Part shown: positions 28,545-38,504 of the stretch, one piece after another
Layout: the number at the start of each line of letters is the position of its first letter
How positions within the stretch are numbered: position 1 is the stretch's first letter
DNA from: Clostridia bacterium
GTDB lineage: Bacteria; Bacillota; Clostridia; Christensenellales; Borkfalkiaceae
Length of the DNA: 53,211 bases
Direction: 5' to 3'
Assembly: GCA_029055875.1 (NCBI GenBank)
Contig: JAIDCJ010000018.1
Span: 1 to 53,211 of the forward strand
The notes under the pieces: model-generated
Told to the model about the DNA's origin: nothing
Seen by the model: the letters and a program-made list of their open reading frames with translations, nothing else
Databases searched by the model: none
Program-made: the position numbers and the translations under genes

Positions 28545-29129
28545 ATGGCAAAATTGTACTTCAAATTCGGGGCGATGGGTTGTTCCAAGACGGCGCAGGC
28601 GCTGATTACGAAATTCAACTATGAAGAGCGAAACATGAAGGTTTTGCTCTTGAAGCCCGCAATTGATAACCGTGACGGCGCAAAGATTGTTAAATCGCGG
28701 ATCGGGCTGGAGAACGAGGCAATTGCCGTTCGGGAAGATGAAAATATTTACGAAACGTACGAAAAGAACTATTCCGACTGCAACGTAATTATCGTAGACG
28801 AGTGCCAGTTTTTTACGCCTGAGCAGGTAGACCAGCTTGCCGACATAGTCATTCAAAAGAATATTCCCGTGCTGTGCTTTGGATTGAGTACCGATTTTAC
28901 GACGCATCTCTTCCCCGGTAGCAAGCGGCTGTTTGAAATCGCGGAGTCGATTACCGAAATTAAATCGGTTTGCACCTGCGGGGCAAAGGCAACGGTGAAT
29001 GCACGTTTAGACGCAAAGGGCAGAATCGTTACCGAAGGATCGCAGGTAGTCTTGGGCGGAAACGATAGATATATGGCAATGTGCCGTAGGTGCTGGCTTA
29101 AGCGCAAAGCGCAGGAGAGCGTACAATGA
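28545..29129 (+). CDS. tdk: Thymidine kinase (type II)
   Basis: Start at ATG 28545. The product is 194 residues. The P-loop region is '[13 protein letters not shown]', changed from the usual GxMxSGKS form (CSK). '[10 protein letters not shown]' holds the catalytic Glu and Walker B Asp, and zinc-binding cysteines occur in 'CTCGAKA' and 'CRRCW'. It phosphorylates thymidine and deoxyuridine, the salvage branch that competes with Pdp. It overlaps udk by 4 bases. Confidence 0.95.
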   Translation: MAKLYFKFGAMGCSKTAQALITKFNYEERNMKVLLLKPAIDNRDGAKIVKSRIGLENEAIAVREDENIYETYEKNYSDCNVIIVDECQFFTPEQVDQLADIVIQKNIPVLCFGLSTDFTTHLFPGSKRLFEIAESITEIKSVCTCGAKATVNARLDAKGRIVTEGSQVVLGGNDRYMAMCRRCWLKRKAQESVQ

Positions 29130-29743
29130 ATCGTGTAATTATCGGAATATGCGGTGGCACGGGAAGCGGAAAAACGACGCTTGCCCAAAAGATTTATAAT
29201 GAGTTTAATGCATGTGCAACGCTCATCGGTATGGACAGTTACTATAAAAGCGATCCGTCCATTCCCCTCGTAGAGCGGGCAAAGTGCAATTACGACCACC
29301 CCGACGCCTTTGAAACGGAGCTTCTCATTAAGCATCTGAAAGAGTTGAAAAAGGGGAACGCGGTGGACGTGCCGCAGTACGATTATTGCAATCACCTCAG
29401 AAAGAACGAATGTATTCGAGTTGAAAGCAAACAGATTATCATTATAGAGGGCATTTTACTGCTTGAAAATATAAAGCTATGTAATATGCTGGATATTAAA
29501 ATTTACGTTGATACCGATGCAGACGTGCGCATACTTCGCCGAATCATGCGTGACGTAAACGAAAGAGGGCGGAGTCTTGATTCCGTTGTCAATCAGTATC
29601 AGTCGACGGTAAAGCCCATGCACGAGCAGTTTGTAGAGCCCTACAAGCGCCGTGCGGATATCATCGTTCCTCAGGGCGGGCACAACGCGGTTGCGCTGGA
29701 CGTTATAAAGAGTTGTATCAATCATAAACTTCAGGAAAAATGA
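29126..29743 (+). CDS. udk: Uridine/cytidine kinase
   Basis: The product is 205 residues. It has the P-loop '[17 protein letters not shown]', '[32 protein letters not shown]' for nucleoside binding, '[11 protein letters not shown]', and the lid '[21 protein letters not shown]'. It makes UMP and CMP from nucleosides in the cytoplasm. The start codon overlaps the tdk stop. Together the two kinases let the cell keep imported pyrimidine nucleosides rather than degrade them. Confidence 0.95.
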   Translation: MNRVIIGICGGTGSGKTTLAQKIYNEFNACATLIGMDSYYKSDPSIPLVERAKCNYDHPDAFETELLIKHLKELKKGNAVDVPQYDYCNHLRKNECIRVESKQIIIIEGILLLENIKLCNMLDIKIYVDTDADVRILRRIMRDVNERGRSLDSVVNQYQSTVKPMHEQFVEPYKRRADIIVPQGGHNAVALDVIKSCINHKLQEK

Positions 29744-29751
29744 GGTGCATT

Positions 29752-31911
29752 ATGCAGAAAGTTTTTAGAAGATTTTTGTCGTTTGGTTTAGCACTTTCGG
29801 TCTGTGTCGGGTTGGCAGCGTTTTATTCCGTGGCGGAACCCACGGTTGTGGATGCGGCAACCACGTACGTAACTTCCGCCGATACCTATTACAACGGTAT
29901 CACCGCCACAAGCGGAACGCAGCTTTTGGGCCAGCTTCACGACTTAATTACCACAACGCATAAAACGTATACTTCCTATGACGACTGCAAAAATTCCACT
30001 ACGGTACAAGATACCGACCCCGGTCCCGACGGCGGCGTTTTGGAATTTTACACGCAGGAGAGTATTTATTCGTTCAGCGGCAACCCCGGTACTTGGAACA
30101 GAGAGCACGTTTGGTGTAAGAGCTGTTCTAACGGAATGTGGAAGAGTGTTAGCGGCGGTTCGAGAAACGGCGGAACGGATATGCACCATATTCGTCCTGC
30201 GGAGGGCGGATTAAACAGTACGCGCGGCAGTAATAAATTTGGCGAAGTAAACGGCGGGAAAGAGGCGTATTCAAAAAATACGAGCAATCAGTCCGTGACG
30301 CTCGGTGGATACGTCGGCGGTGGTGCTTTCGAGCCTTTGGATAAGGTTAAGGGTGACGTCGCAAGAATCGTAATGTACGTTTATACCCACTATAATACTT
30401 ATGCAAACGTTTACGGTACGACGAACGGTAGCCAAGGTGGAGTTTTCGGTACGCTTAATTTTACACATATTATGTCGCCGAGTAGCGAGTCGGCGGCAAT
30501 AAAGCTGCTTTTAGATTGGAACAAATTAGATCCCGTTGACGATATCGAAAGAATAAGAAACGAGGAAGTTGCTAAAATTCAGGGTAACAGAAATCCTTTC
30601 ATTGATAACGTAAGCTATGCCGAAGCAATTTGGGGCGACGGCACCGTAGTTGATCCTAATCCGGGGCCCGATCCTCAGCCCTCGACTCAGTTGAAAGGTA
30701 TTACGCTGAATGCGACTGCGCTCACGCTGAACGTAGGGGAAACGTACGATCTTAAGGTTACGCCCAACCCGAGCAGTGCGTCCGCAAGCGTGAATTGGAC
30801 TTCATCTAACGAAACGGTTGCAACGGTATCAGGCGGCAGAGTTACTGCAAAGGCGGCAGGAACGACAACGATTACTGCAACTAGCACAAGTAATTCCGCT
30901 ATCAAGGCGAGCGCAACCGTTACGGTAATACAATCGTCTTCTTCCGAAACGGGAGCGGGTAAGGTCACGATTACGAGGGATAAATTTACAAATGCTAAGA
31001 GCGGTTACGGTTTGTACGATTGGAAGGTAAACGACATTAACGGTGTTGCATACATTTTTGCCGGCAATGATGACAGTATGCAATTCAATACAAGCAAAAC
31101 AAGTTGTTATCTTGCAAGCACTACGCCAACGGCGGGTGCAATCAGGAAGGTGACGATTAAGACGACCGGCAACAGCTCGTGGACGCTTTTCACTTCCAAT
31201 CAACCGTATGACGGTATTACAAGCGGTAATCCCAATAGCGGCAATACTCACACGTCAAGCGGCGGCTCTTGGACGGTAAGCGGTAACGATACCTATTTTG
31301 CTCTCGTACTCGGCGGAAGCGGCGCATCATATATCGATAGTATAGAGGTGGAGTACGCAACGAGTGACTCTTCCGAAAAACCGACCGAGCTTCAAAATAT
31401 CTTTATCAACCCTTCTGAATTTACGATGAAAAGGGGAGAGAGTACCAATCTTACAGTATTAAGCGTTCCTTCAAACGCGAATGCGGAAGTTAACTGGACT
31501 TCCTCGAATCCGTCGGTTGCAACAGTCTCTGCGGACGGTACGGTAACGGCGGTTGCCGCAGGAACGGCAACGATTACTGCGACTAGCAAGAGCAAACCCG
31601 CAATCACGGCAAGCGCATCGGTTACGGTAACGGCGGCACCTGCAAGCGGCAGCAACGAAAGAATAAACGCGTTTTACGACGCATTGGCGCTAATTGATGA
31701 TAATGACCCGTTATTTGCACTGCATGATTCAATCAACGGGGCAATCGAGGCGTATCAAAAACTTACCAATGCAGACAAGACGGAGTGTGCTGATGGAATA
31801 GAAATATTGCAGTTAGCTATCGCAAGCTATAACGAGACAATCAAGGCATACAATGGCGCTGCGGACGGTGCCGATAACGCCGCATTGAAGGGTGCGGGAA
31901 GACTGCTTTGA
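29752..31911 (+). CDS. Secreted endonuclease I family nuclease with Ig-like (Big_2) domains
   Basis: Start at ATG 29752, preceded by TGAGGTG; an upstream ATG at 29740 lacks such a site. The product is 719 residues, with a signal peptide ending near residue 35. The endonuclease I/extracellular RNase domain (~60-300) has 'WNREHVWCKS' (H119) and 'DMHHIRPAEGGLNSTRG' (H145/H146), the beta-beta-alpha-metal active site. Two Big_2 domains ('SSNETVATVSGGRVTAKAAGT', ~310-393; a second ~545-628) flank a jelly-roll-like region (~403-540). A helical tail ends the protein, with no lipobox or sorting signal. It likely cuts external DNA or RNA. The gene follows udk by 8 bases, tying it to nucleoside use. Confidence 0.88.
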   Translation: MQKVFRRFLSFGLALSVCVGLAAFYSVAEPTVVDAATTYVTSADTYYNGITATSGTQLLGQLHDLITTTHKTYTSYDDCKNSTTVQDTDPGPDGGVLEFYTQESIYSFSGNPGTWNREHVWCKSCSNGMWKSVSGGSRNGGTDMHHIRPAEGGLNSTRGSNKFGEVNGGKEAYSKNTSNQSVTLGGYVGGGAFEPLDKVKGDVARIVMYVYTHYNTYANVYGTTNGSQGGVFGTLNFTHIMSPSSESAAIKLLLDWNKLDPVDDIERIRNEEVAKIQGNRNPFIDNVSYAEAIWGDGTVVDPNPGPDPQPSTQLKGITLNATALTLNVGETYDLKVTPNPSSASASVNWTSSNETVATVSGGRVTAKAAGTTTITATSTSNSAIKASATVTVIQSSSSETGAGKVTITRDKFTNAKSGYGLYDWKVNDINGVAYIFAGNDDSMQFNTSKTSCYLASTTPTAGAIRKVTIKTTGNSSWTLFTSNQPYDGITSGNPNSGNTHTSSGGSWTVSGNDTYFALVLGGSGASYIDSIEVEYATSDSSEKPTELQNIFINPSEFTMKRGESTNLTVLSVPSNANAEVNWTSSNPSVATVSADGTVTAVAAGTATITATSKSKPAITASASVTVTAAPASGSNERINAFYDALALIDDNDPLFALHDSINGAIEAYQKLTNADKTECADGIEILQLAIASYNETIKAYNGAADGADNAALKGAGRLL

Positions 31912-31929
31912 AAAGGAGCATAAGATAAA

Positions 31930-32517
31930 ATGAAGATTAAGAAACTCATTCCGGTGATGATGGCACTTTGCGTCGGGACGGCAGTTTTCAGCGGTTGCGG
32001 TAGTTATAGCAAGGAATATGCCGAGTTGAACGCAAAGCTTGATCTGAACTATTCTCAGGTTGTTTTGACGGTGACGAATGATTTTGGCGAGGGAGCCGTC
32101 CTTACCAGCGAATATACGATGAAATTTTCCGACGGCAGCATGACGGTTAATTACGGCATAGAAAGGTTTTCCGAATTGTCGATTGACTCTACTGCTCCCG
32201 CCAAGACCAAGCTCGTTGGCGAAGCAGTGATTGCAGACGGCAAGGTTAGCTACGTTCAGGGTGAAGAAGCAAATCTTGACGTGGTTAAGTCAGGCGTAGG
32301 AATCAACTTCAAAGAGAGCTATTTTAAGAACGTCGAGTTGACGGGCATGTATCTTAAGGCGGACATCAAGAATCCAAGCGGGTTTATGGGTTCGGAACTC
32401 TCCTGTACGGAGATGAAGGTGTATGCCACTTTCCTGGAAATTTTTTACAAGATTGAAATAACATATCGGGCAGAAACAGGAAATTTTGTGGAATATTTGT
32501 ATGTTTTCTCCCTGTAA
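31930..32517 (+). CDS. Small lipoprotein, function unknown
   Basis: The product is 195 residues. It has a lipoprotein signal with lipobox 'FSGC' (Cys ~23) and then a beta-rich domain with alternating strands ('YSQVVLTVTNDFGEGAVLTSEYTMKF'). I recognise no family. It follows the nuclease gene by 18 bases with AAGGAGC as ribosome binding site, so it is probably the last gene of the nucleoside operon. No clear terminator follows; read-through into the next unit is possible. Confidence 0.75.
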   Translation: MKIKKLIPVMMALCVGTAVFSGCGSYSKEYAELNAKLDLNYSQVVLTVTNDFGEGAVLTSEYTMKFSDGSMTVNYGIERFSELSIDSTAPAKTKLVGEAVIADGKVSYVQGEEANLDVVKSGVGINFKESYFKNVELTGMYLKADIKNPSGFMGSELSCTEMKVYATFLEIFYKIEITYRAETGNFVEYLYVFSL

Positions 32518-32585
32518 AACTGTTTTCGTGTAATAAGTAACAAAAATATATTACAAATTCATGAGAACTTTTTGTCTTCAAACTG

Positions 32586-32614
32586 TTGCTTTCTTTTGTG
32601 AAATCAGTTATAAT
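32586..32614 (+). promoter_or_regulatory. Promoter of the RDD/ABC transporter operon
   Basis: TTGCTT (32586-32591), 17-bp spacer, TATAAT (32609-32614), ~53 bases before the RDD gene start. Confidence 0.7.
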
Positions 32615-32667
32615 ACATTTAGTAAACACAAAATGTAGGGTAAAGCACGACTGAGGAGCACAAGGGA

Positions 32668-33519
32668 ATGTTTGAACTGAGGAAAATCGGTATCGTGAAA
32701 AGGGCTTCTGCTCAACTACTCGACCTGATTTTGCTCGCAGTTCTGGCAACGGGTTTCATGTTCCTCATTTCGTTAATGTGTAACTATCGTTCCGAGGAAC
32801 AAACTTCCATGCAGAATTATACTGTCTGGGAAGAGTTTAGAAAAACATATGTTGGCGATGTTGCCGCCTACTACGGTTATACCTATGAAGAGGATGGCGA
32901 TATTTACGTTATAAAAAAGGATGGTGAAGAATCTCCGCTTGACGAGCTTATGAACCAGCTTTGCGAGTCGAAGGGGGAAGATAGTGAAATGAAGGAAGCG
33001 TATGATGCATACATGTCGCTTCCGTCCGTAGCCGAGGTCAATGCACAGTACAAGTATGTTTTAAGTCTGCTTTTCATGATGATTTCGATCGGTATTTTAC
33101 TTTCATATATTATTCTGGAATTTGTTCTACCTATTATTTTCAAAAACGGTCAGACGGTCGGCAAGAAGGTTTTTGGAATCTGCCTTGTCCGTCCCAACTG
33201 TGTCAAGATAACAACTTTGTCTTTGTTCGCAAGAACACTTCTTGGTAAATATGCCATAGAAACGATGTTTCCCGTAATGCTCGTTTTCATGTTTCTTTTC
33301 GGCGGGCTGGGGGTATTGGCAATCGTTTTGTTTGCCGCGCTTGAGCTTTTGAATATCATTTTGTTTTTTGCATTAAAAAACAGGACGCCGATTCATGATT
33401 TGCTTGCAGGTACGGTGGCGGCGGATATGAAGCTCCAGATGATTTTTGAGTCAGAAGAGGAGCTTGCGGAAAAGAAAGCTCTCAAACAAAAAGAATTTAT
33501 CGAGCAATCGAAAAGTTGA
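32668..33519 (+). CDS. RDD family membrane protein
   Basis: The product is 283 residues. The N-terminal 'KRASAQLLDLILLAVLA' holds the Arg-Asp pair region of RDD proteins, and 'NGQTVGKKVFGICLVR' is the conserved block after helix two. Four hydrophobic helices are visible (~20-40, ~130-155, ~200-220, ~225-240). An extracytoplasmic loop of ~90 acidic residues lies between helices one and two, longer than usual. RDD proteins have been linked to ion exchange or membrane stress; the role here is unknown. It leads the transporter operon, 43 bases before the ATPase gene. Confidence 0.85.
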   Translation: MFELRKIGIVKRASAQLLDLILLAVLATGFMFLISLMCNYRSEEQTSMQNYTVWEEFRKTYVGDVAAYYGYTYEEDGDIYVIKKDGEESPLDELMNQLCESKGEDSEMKEAYDAYMSLPSVAEVNAQYKYVLSLLFMMISIGILLSYIILEFVLPIIFKNGQTVGKKVFGICLVRPNCVKITTLSLFARTLLGKYAIETMFPVMLVFMFLFGGLGVLAIVLFAALELLNIILFFALKNRTPIHDLLAGTVAADMKLQMIFESEEELAEKKALKQKEFIEQSKS

Positions 33520-33562
33520 AATTGGGTACGAAAAAAAATAAAAAATAGGGAACAGAAGAGAA

Positions 33563-35080
33563 ATGAAAGTTGTATTGCAGAACATTACAAAAATCTTCCC
33601 AAGCCGCAACAAAAAGGTGAAAGACGAAGTTGTAGCCGTAAATGATTTCAATCTTGAAATTCCAGACGGTAAGCTTGTCTGTCTTTTGGGCCCGTCCGGC
33701 TGTGGTAAGAGCACCACGCTCTATATGATAAGCGGATTGCAAGAACCGTCCAGCGGTAAAATCTTCTTCGGCGAAGACGACGTTACCAAGCTTTCGCCTG
33801 AGAACCGAGGCATCGGTCTTGTGTTCCAAAATTATGCGCTTTATCCGCACATGACCGTACAACAGAATATTCTATTCCCTTTACAGAATTTGAAAGGTGA
33901 GAACAGGCTCTCCAAAGAGGAAATGCTGAATCGTACTACTGAGGCGGCAAAGCTCGTTCAAATTGACGAGTATTTGAACCGCAAGCCGTCCGAACTTTCG
34001 GGCGGGCAGCAGCAGCGTGTAGCGATTGCCCGTGCACTTGTAAAAATGCCGCGCGTACTTCTTTTGGACGAGCCTCTTTCTAATCTTGACGCTCGTTTGA
34101 GATTGCAGACGCGCGAAGAGATCAGAAGGATTCAGCGCAGTACCAAAATTACAACGATTTTCGTAACGCACGATCAGGAAGAGGCAATGTCTATTTCCGA
34201 CTATATCGTCATTATGAAATTGGGCGTTATTATGCAGACGGGAAAACCGCAGTGGGTTTACGATGACCCCGCGAACTTGTTCGTTGCAAAATTCCTCGGC
34301 GCACCGCCTATCAACCTGTTTTCGGGTAGGGTAGAGAAAGGCAAACTCTACATTGGCGAAGAGAAGGTCTTGGATGTAAAAGGCGTGGAAGATCAGGAAG
34401 TTTACGTTGGTATTCGTCCTGAAGGCTTTATACTTGACAAGAAAGGTAAACTTACCTGCACGGTGTCTGGTATCGACGTTATGGGTAGAGATATCAGTAT
34501 TGTATCCACCAGTGAGAACTCGTTAAACCCCGTGGTTCGTTCGATTATTTCGGCGGACGAAATGGGCAATATTTCGGGCGATGTTGTTAAATTCAACTTA
34601 AAAGAACACAAGGTCTTCATTTTCAATAAAGAAACCGAGCAGCGCGTATATTTTGGTGCACAACTTGCTTCCCATGAGGAAATGATTGCTCAGATGGAAG
34701 CGGAAGGGCAGGTATACGTAACCCGCGAGGGCCCTCTTCCCAGAGAGGCAGACGATAAGGTAAAAGAAAACGTGATTCCCGAGCCGCCGAAGAACGTGTT
34801 TGTTAGAGCGTTCAACGGAGTTAAAAACCTTTGCACGAAGCTCTTCAAAAAGAAGGACGGAGAAAATACAGAAGTTGCTACTGAGATTGCAGAGGAAAAT
34901 CTCGAGAGCGAAAAGATTGAGATCGTTGAGGAATCACCTATAGCGACCGAGGCGGCGCCTGTAGAATTTGTTGCACCTGTAGCATCTGAAACGGCACCCG
35001 TTGAGGAAGAAGCTGCACCTGAAACGACAGAGGCCAAGCCGCCGAAGAAAACAAAACGGACGACGAAGGTGAAAGAATGA
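33563..35080 (+). CDS. CUT1-type ABC importer ATPase (MsmX/UgpC-like) with C-terminal extension
   Basis: The product is 505 residues; the family is normally ~360-380. Walker A 'GPSGCGKST', Q loop '[13 protein letters not shown]', signature '[15 protein letters not shown]', Walker B '[12 protein letters not shown]' and H loop '[13 protein letters not shown]' are intact. The regulatory OB/TOBE region spans ~240-375. After ~residue 385 comes an extra ~120-residue tail that is acidic and rich in Ala/Pro/Glu/Thr and ends in a Lys-rich run. It energises the adjacent permeases; coupled to the first by a 4-base overlap. The tail's role is unknown. Confidence 0.93.
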   Translation: MKVVLQNITKIFPSRNKKVKDEVVAVNDFNLEIPDGKLVCLLGPSGCGKSTTLYMISGLQEPSSGKIFFGEDDVTKLSPENRGIGLVFQNYALYPHMTVQQNILFPLQNLKGENRLSKEEMLNRTTEAAKLVQIDEYLNRKPSELSGGQQQRVAIARALVKMPRVLLLDEPLSNLDARLRLQTREEIRRIQRSTKITTIFVTHDQEEAMSISDYIVIMKLGVIMQTGKPQWVYDDPANLFVAKFLGAPPINLFSGRVEKGKLYIGEEKVLDVKGVEDQEVYVGIRPEGFILDKKGKLTCTVSGIDVMGRDISIVSTSENSLNPVVRSIISADEMGNISGDVVKFNLKEHKVFIFNKETEQRVYFGAQLASHEEMIAQMEAEGQVYVTREGPLPREADDKVKENVIPEPPKNVFVRAFNGVKNLCTKLFKKKDGENTEVATEIAEENLESEKIEIVEESPIATEAAPVEFVAPVASETAPVEEEAAPETTEAKPPKKTKRTTKVKE

Positions 35081-36039
35081 AAAAGAAGAACCAAAGCAAT
35101 GCGGGGACAAAAAAGAAGAACCAGTGGAAAGCATGGTTGTATTTATTGCCGGCAATTGTTATTCTTGCAGTCTTCACAGTATGGCCTATCTTTAACACGG
35201 TTAGAATGTCGCTTCTCAACGGCTATAACGGAATGGAGGAGATTGGTGGTAGAACTTTTGAGTTCGGTTTTTCCAATTTCGTAAGCGTTGCGAATTACCG
35301 TGGCTTTACAAATTGTTTGGGCAATACATTGCTTCTGTGCGTCATTACCGTGCCCATTTCCACGATGCTTGCGCTTCTTATTGCGGTTGCGCTCAATTCT
35401 ATTAAGTTTGTAAGGAAGGCAATGCAGACGATTTTCTTCCTGCCTTACGTTACGAACTCCATTGCAATCGGCATGGTATTTATGGCGATGTTCACGATGA
35501 TCGGCGGAAGTGCTACTACGGAGCCGCAATCCATCGGTATTATCAACAGCATTATTGAAGCATTCGGCGGAACGAGAATCAACTGGGTAAACGCAGGCTC
35601 GTCTAAAGCTGCTAATATGGTTGTACTCGTCATCTATATCGTTTGGAACGCACTGCCGTTCAAAATTCTCGTCCTTTTGGGCGGACTACAAGGTGTTAAC
35701 AAACAATATTACGATGCGGCGAAAATTGACGGCACTTCCCGTTTCCGCACTTTCTGGCGGATTACCGTTCCGCTTTTGTCACCAATGATTGCATATGTTG
35801 TAATTACGGGCTTTATTGGTGGATTTAAGGAATATTCAAGCGTTGTAGGTATTTTCGGCGACAGTATGGGGCCGACGGGGGATGCCGGCAGATTAAATAC
35901 GATGGTCGGATTCATATACGATAGCCTTGCAGAGAACAAGCAAGGACGTGCAAGTGCCGCAGCGCTAATACTGTTTGCAATCATATTCGTTGTTACCATG
36001 ATAAATATGTACGTAAGCAAGAAGAAGGTTCATTACTAA
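35077..36039 (+). CDS. CUT1 ABC permease, MalF/UgpA-like
   Basis: The product is 320 residues with six predicted membrane helices. A Lys/Asn-rich N-terminus precedes helix one ('AWLYLLPAIVILAVFTVWPIF'). The EAA loop for ATPase docking is 'YDAAKIDGTSRFRTFWRITVPLLSPM'. Homologues import sugars, glycerol-3-phosphate or other small solutes; the substrate cannot be read from this protein. The partner permease starts 10 bases later. Confidence 0.92.
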   Translation: MKKKNQSNAGTKKKNQWKAWLYLLPAIVILAVFTVWPIFNTVRMSLLNGYNGMEEIGGRTFEFGFSNFVSVANYRGFTNCLGNTLLLCVITVPISTMLALLIAVALNSIKFVRKAMQTIFFLPYVTNSIAIGMVFMAMFTMIGGSATTEPQSIGIINSIIEAFGGTRINWVNAGSSKAANMVVLVIYIVWNALPFKILVLLGGLQGVNKQYYDAAKIDGTSRFRTFWRITVPLLSPMIAYVVITGFIGGFKEYSSVVGIFGDSMGPTGDAGRLNTMVGFIYDSLAENKQGRASAAALILFAIIFVVTMINMYVSKKKVHY

Positions 36040-36049
36040 GAGGTGATTT

Positions 36050-37039
36050 ATGACGGATAAGATTAACGAAAAAGAAATTACCCCTAATCAGCAGGAAAAT
36101 ACCGAAGCGGTTGTTCTTTCCGAACAGCAGGAAGGTATTGCTACTGAGTCGAACGTAATGAAGAAGAAGGACGTTGAGGCGGTTTCTAAAAAGCAGGTTG
36201 TTGGCAAGGTGTTTGTGCAGATAGGCCTGTATGCTTTCCTTATCGTCATGGCGCTCATTGTGTTGTTCCCGTTCTACTGGATGCTGATATCCTCATTAAA
36301 GACCGTGAACGAATACAATGCGTCCGTACCAACGCTCTGGCCGCAGCAATTCAAATGGTCGAACTATGCGGTAGCGTTTGATGCCGACGGGCTTAATCTT
36401 GGCAGATTATTCTTGAACACCTGTATTGTAGGTATTGTTTCTACCATACTTTCACTTATCGTTACAGTGCTATCGGCGTATGCATTCGCGCGGCTCGAAT
36501 TCAAGGGCAAAAATATCATGTTTGCTGCGATGCTCGGAACCATGATGATTCCAGGTGAGCTCTTCACGATTACCAACTATGTCACAGTAGCTGCGTTCCA
36601 GTGGACAAACACGTTCACAGCGCTTATCGTGCCTTTCCTCGTCAGTGTATTCTACATATATCTGCTCAGGCAGAACTTCATGCAGATTCCAAACGAGCTG
36701 TATCTAGCTGCGAAGGTGGACGGTTCAAGCGACCTAAAATACCTATGGAAGGTAATGATTCCGCTATCGGCCCCGACGCTCATTTCGATTACGATTCTGA
36801 AAATGATGGGTGCTTGGAACTCTTATGTTTGGCCGAATCTCGTCGCAAATGACATGGCACATAGACTAATTACCGTCGGACTGAGAGGGGCATCCTTCAT
36901 TGATCAGGCGACGCAAATGACGGACTATCCTGCACAGATGGCGGCAGTTGTTATCGTAACCATACCATTGCTTCTTGTATTCCTATTCTTCCGCAAGTAC
37001 ATTATGCGCGGCGTATCGAGAAGCGGTCTCAAGGGCTGA
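36050..37039 (+). CDS. CUT1 ABC permease, MalG/UgpE-like
   Basis: The product is 329 residues. The first ~60 residues are a polar, Glu/Gln/Lys-rich extension that most MalG-type proteins lack. Six helices follow ('LIVMALIVLFPFYWMLISSL' first). The EAA loop is 'YLAAKVDGSSDLKYLWKVMIPLSAPT'. It forms the channel with the preceding permease. The binding protein gene begins 50 bases downstream with AAGGAG. Confidence 0.92.
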   Translation: MTDKINEKEITPNQQENTEAVVLSEQQEGIATESNVMKKKDVEAVSKKQVVGKVFVQIGLYAFLIVMALIVLFPFYWMLISSLKTVNEYNASVPTLWPQQFKWSNYAVAFDADGLNLGRLFLNTCIVGIVSTILSLIVTVLSAYAFARLEFKGKNIMFAAMLGTMMIPGELFTITNYVTVAAFQWTNTFTALIVPFLVSVFYIYLLRQNFMQIPNELYLAAKVDGSSDLKYLWKVMIPLSAPTLISITILKMMGAWNSYVWPNLVANDMAHRLITVGLRGASFIDQATQMTDYPAQMAAVVIVTIPLLLVFLFFRKYIMRGVSRSGLKG

Positions 37040-37089
37040 GAAAGGTTTAAGTCAAAAGAAAAAATATGAAACATATAAGGAGAAGTCGT

Positions 37090-38502
37090 ATGAAGAAAAA
37101 ATTTGGCACAGTAATCATGGCGACCGCAATGGCTTGCACGATATGCACAAGTGCAGTTTTAGCTACGGGTTGCGGGAACAAGATTCCGGATTTCGTCATG
37201 CCGCCCGAAGGGTTTGACACGGAAGCAAAGGTAACAATCAACTTTGCTCACACGATGGGTCAAGACCTGAGAAAGGTTCTGGAAACCTACATTGAGCAGT
37301 TCCAGGAGCTTTACCCCAACATTACGGTTAAGAATGAGCAGGTCGGTGGCTACGATGACGTGCGCTCTACGATTATAACCAAAATCAATGCTGGTCAACA
37401 GCCCAATTTGGCGTATTGCTATCCCGACCACGTGGCAATGTTCAACCAGTCTGGTGCGGTGCTTCCTTTGAACGGCTTCCTTCCGGACGGCGAATATAAG
37501 GATATGACTGTAACGCGTGCTGATGGAGTCGAAGAATCGCTCGGCTTTACCGAGGAACAGAAGTCAATGTTTATTGAGGGTTACTGGAACGAAGGCTATC
37601 TGTTCGACGACGGCTCAAAGATGTACACGCTTCCTTTCTCCAAGTCGACGGAGGTTTTGTACTATAACAAGACTTTCTTTGAAGAAAACGATATTAAAGT
37701 TCCTACAACGTGGGAAGAGATGGAACAGGTTTGCGCGAAGATCAAGGAGCTTAAGCCTGAATGCACGCCCCTTGGCTATGACTCGGAGGCAAACTGGTTT
37801 ATCACCATGTGCGAACAGCACGAATCTCCCTACACCTCGTCGGACGGTGATCACTTCCTTTTCGATAACGCAAAAAACCGTGAATTTGTAACCACGTTGA
37901 AAGGTTGGTACGAAAAGGGATACTTTATCACGCAGGAAATTAATAAGGCATACACTTCCAACCTTTTCAAAAATCAAACGAGCTATATGTGTATCGGATC
38001 CTCCGCAGGCGCAAAGAACCAGTCGCCCGAGCGAGTGGACGGAAAATATCCGTTTGAGGTAGGAGTTGCATCCATTCCTCAGGTACATCCCGAGAAACCC
38101 AAGGTAATTTCGCAGGGACCTTCCATTTGTATCTTCAAGCAGGATGATCCCCAGGAAGTAATTGCAAGTGTGTTGTTGGCAAAATTCCTTACCACCAGCA
38201 TTGGTTTCCAGGCACAGTTCTCTTCCGTTTCTGGTTATGTTCCCGTAATTACGACGGTTATGGAAAACGAAACGTATAAAAAGAATCTTGACGATGCAAA
38301 CGGTTACGGTAACCTGACTTATCTTGCGGCCAAGGTCTGCATGGATCAGGCGTCGGCGTATTATACCTCTCCGGCATTTGCAGGTTCCTCGAAGGCCCGC
38401 GAGCAAGTAGGCTATTTGATGCAGGCAGTATTTACCGAAACTAAGACCATAGACAAGGCGTTTAAGGACGCAGTGGATGAATGCAAATATGCAGTAGGTT
38501 AA
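37090..38502 (+). CDS. Extracellular solute-binding lipoprotein of the CUT1 importer
   Basis: Start at ATG 37090, which follows AAGGAGAAG; an ATG at 37066 precedes that site and is rejected. The product is 470 residues. The signal ends in lipobox 'ATGC' (Cys ~24). The fold is a family 1 binding protein: 'TINFAHTMGQDLRKVLETYIEQFQ', then 'INAGQQPNLAYCYPDHVAMFN', 'VLYYNKTFFEENDIKVPTTWEEM' (a hinge motif of sugar-binding proteins) and 'AKFLTTSIGFQAQFS'. Ligand unknown. The next gene, a thermonuclease-like lipoprotein, starts 2 bases after its stop. Confidence 0.92.
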   Translation: MKKKFGTVIMATAMACTICTSAVLATGCGNKIPDFVMPPEGFDTEAKVTINFAHTMGQDLRKVLETYIEQFQELYPNITVKNEQVGGYDDVRSTIITKINAGQQPNLAYCYPDHVAMFNQSGAVLPLNGFLPDGEYKDMTVTRADGVEESLGFTEEQKSMFIEGYWNEGYLFDDGSKMYTLPFSKSTEVLYYNKTFFEENDIKVPTTWEEMEQVCAKIKELKPECTPLGYDSEANWFITMCEQHESPYTSSDGDHFLFDNAKNREFVTTLKGWYEKGYFITQEINKAYTSNLFKNQTSYMCIGSSAGAKNQSPERVDGKYPFEVGVASIPQVHPEKPKVISQGPSICIFKQDDPQEVIASVLLAKFLTTSIGFQAQFSSVSGYVPVITTVMENETYKKNLDDANGYGNLTYLAAKVCMDQASAYYTSPAFAGSSKAREQVGYLMQAVFTETKTIDKAFKDAVDECKYAVG

Positions 38503-38504
38503 TT

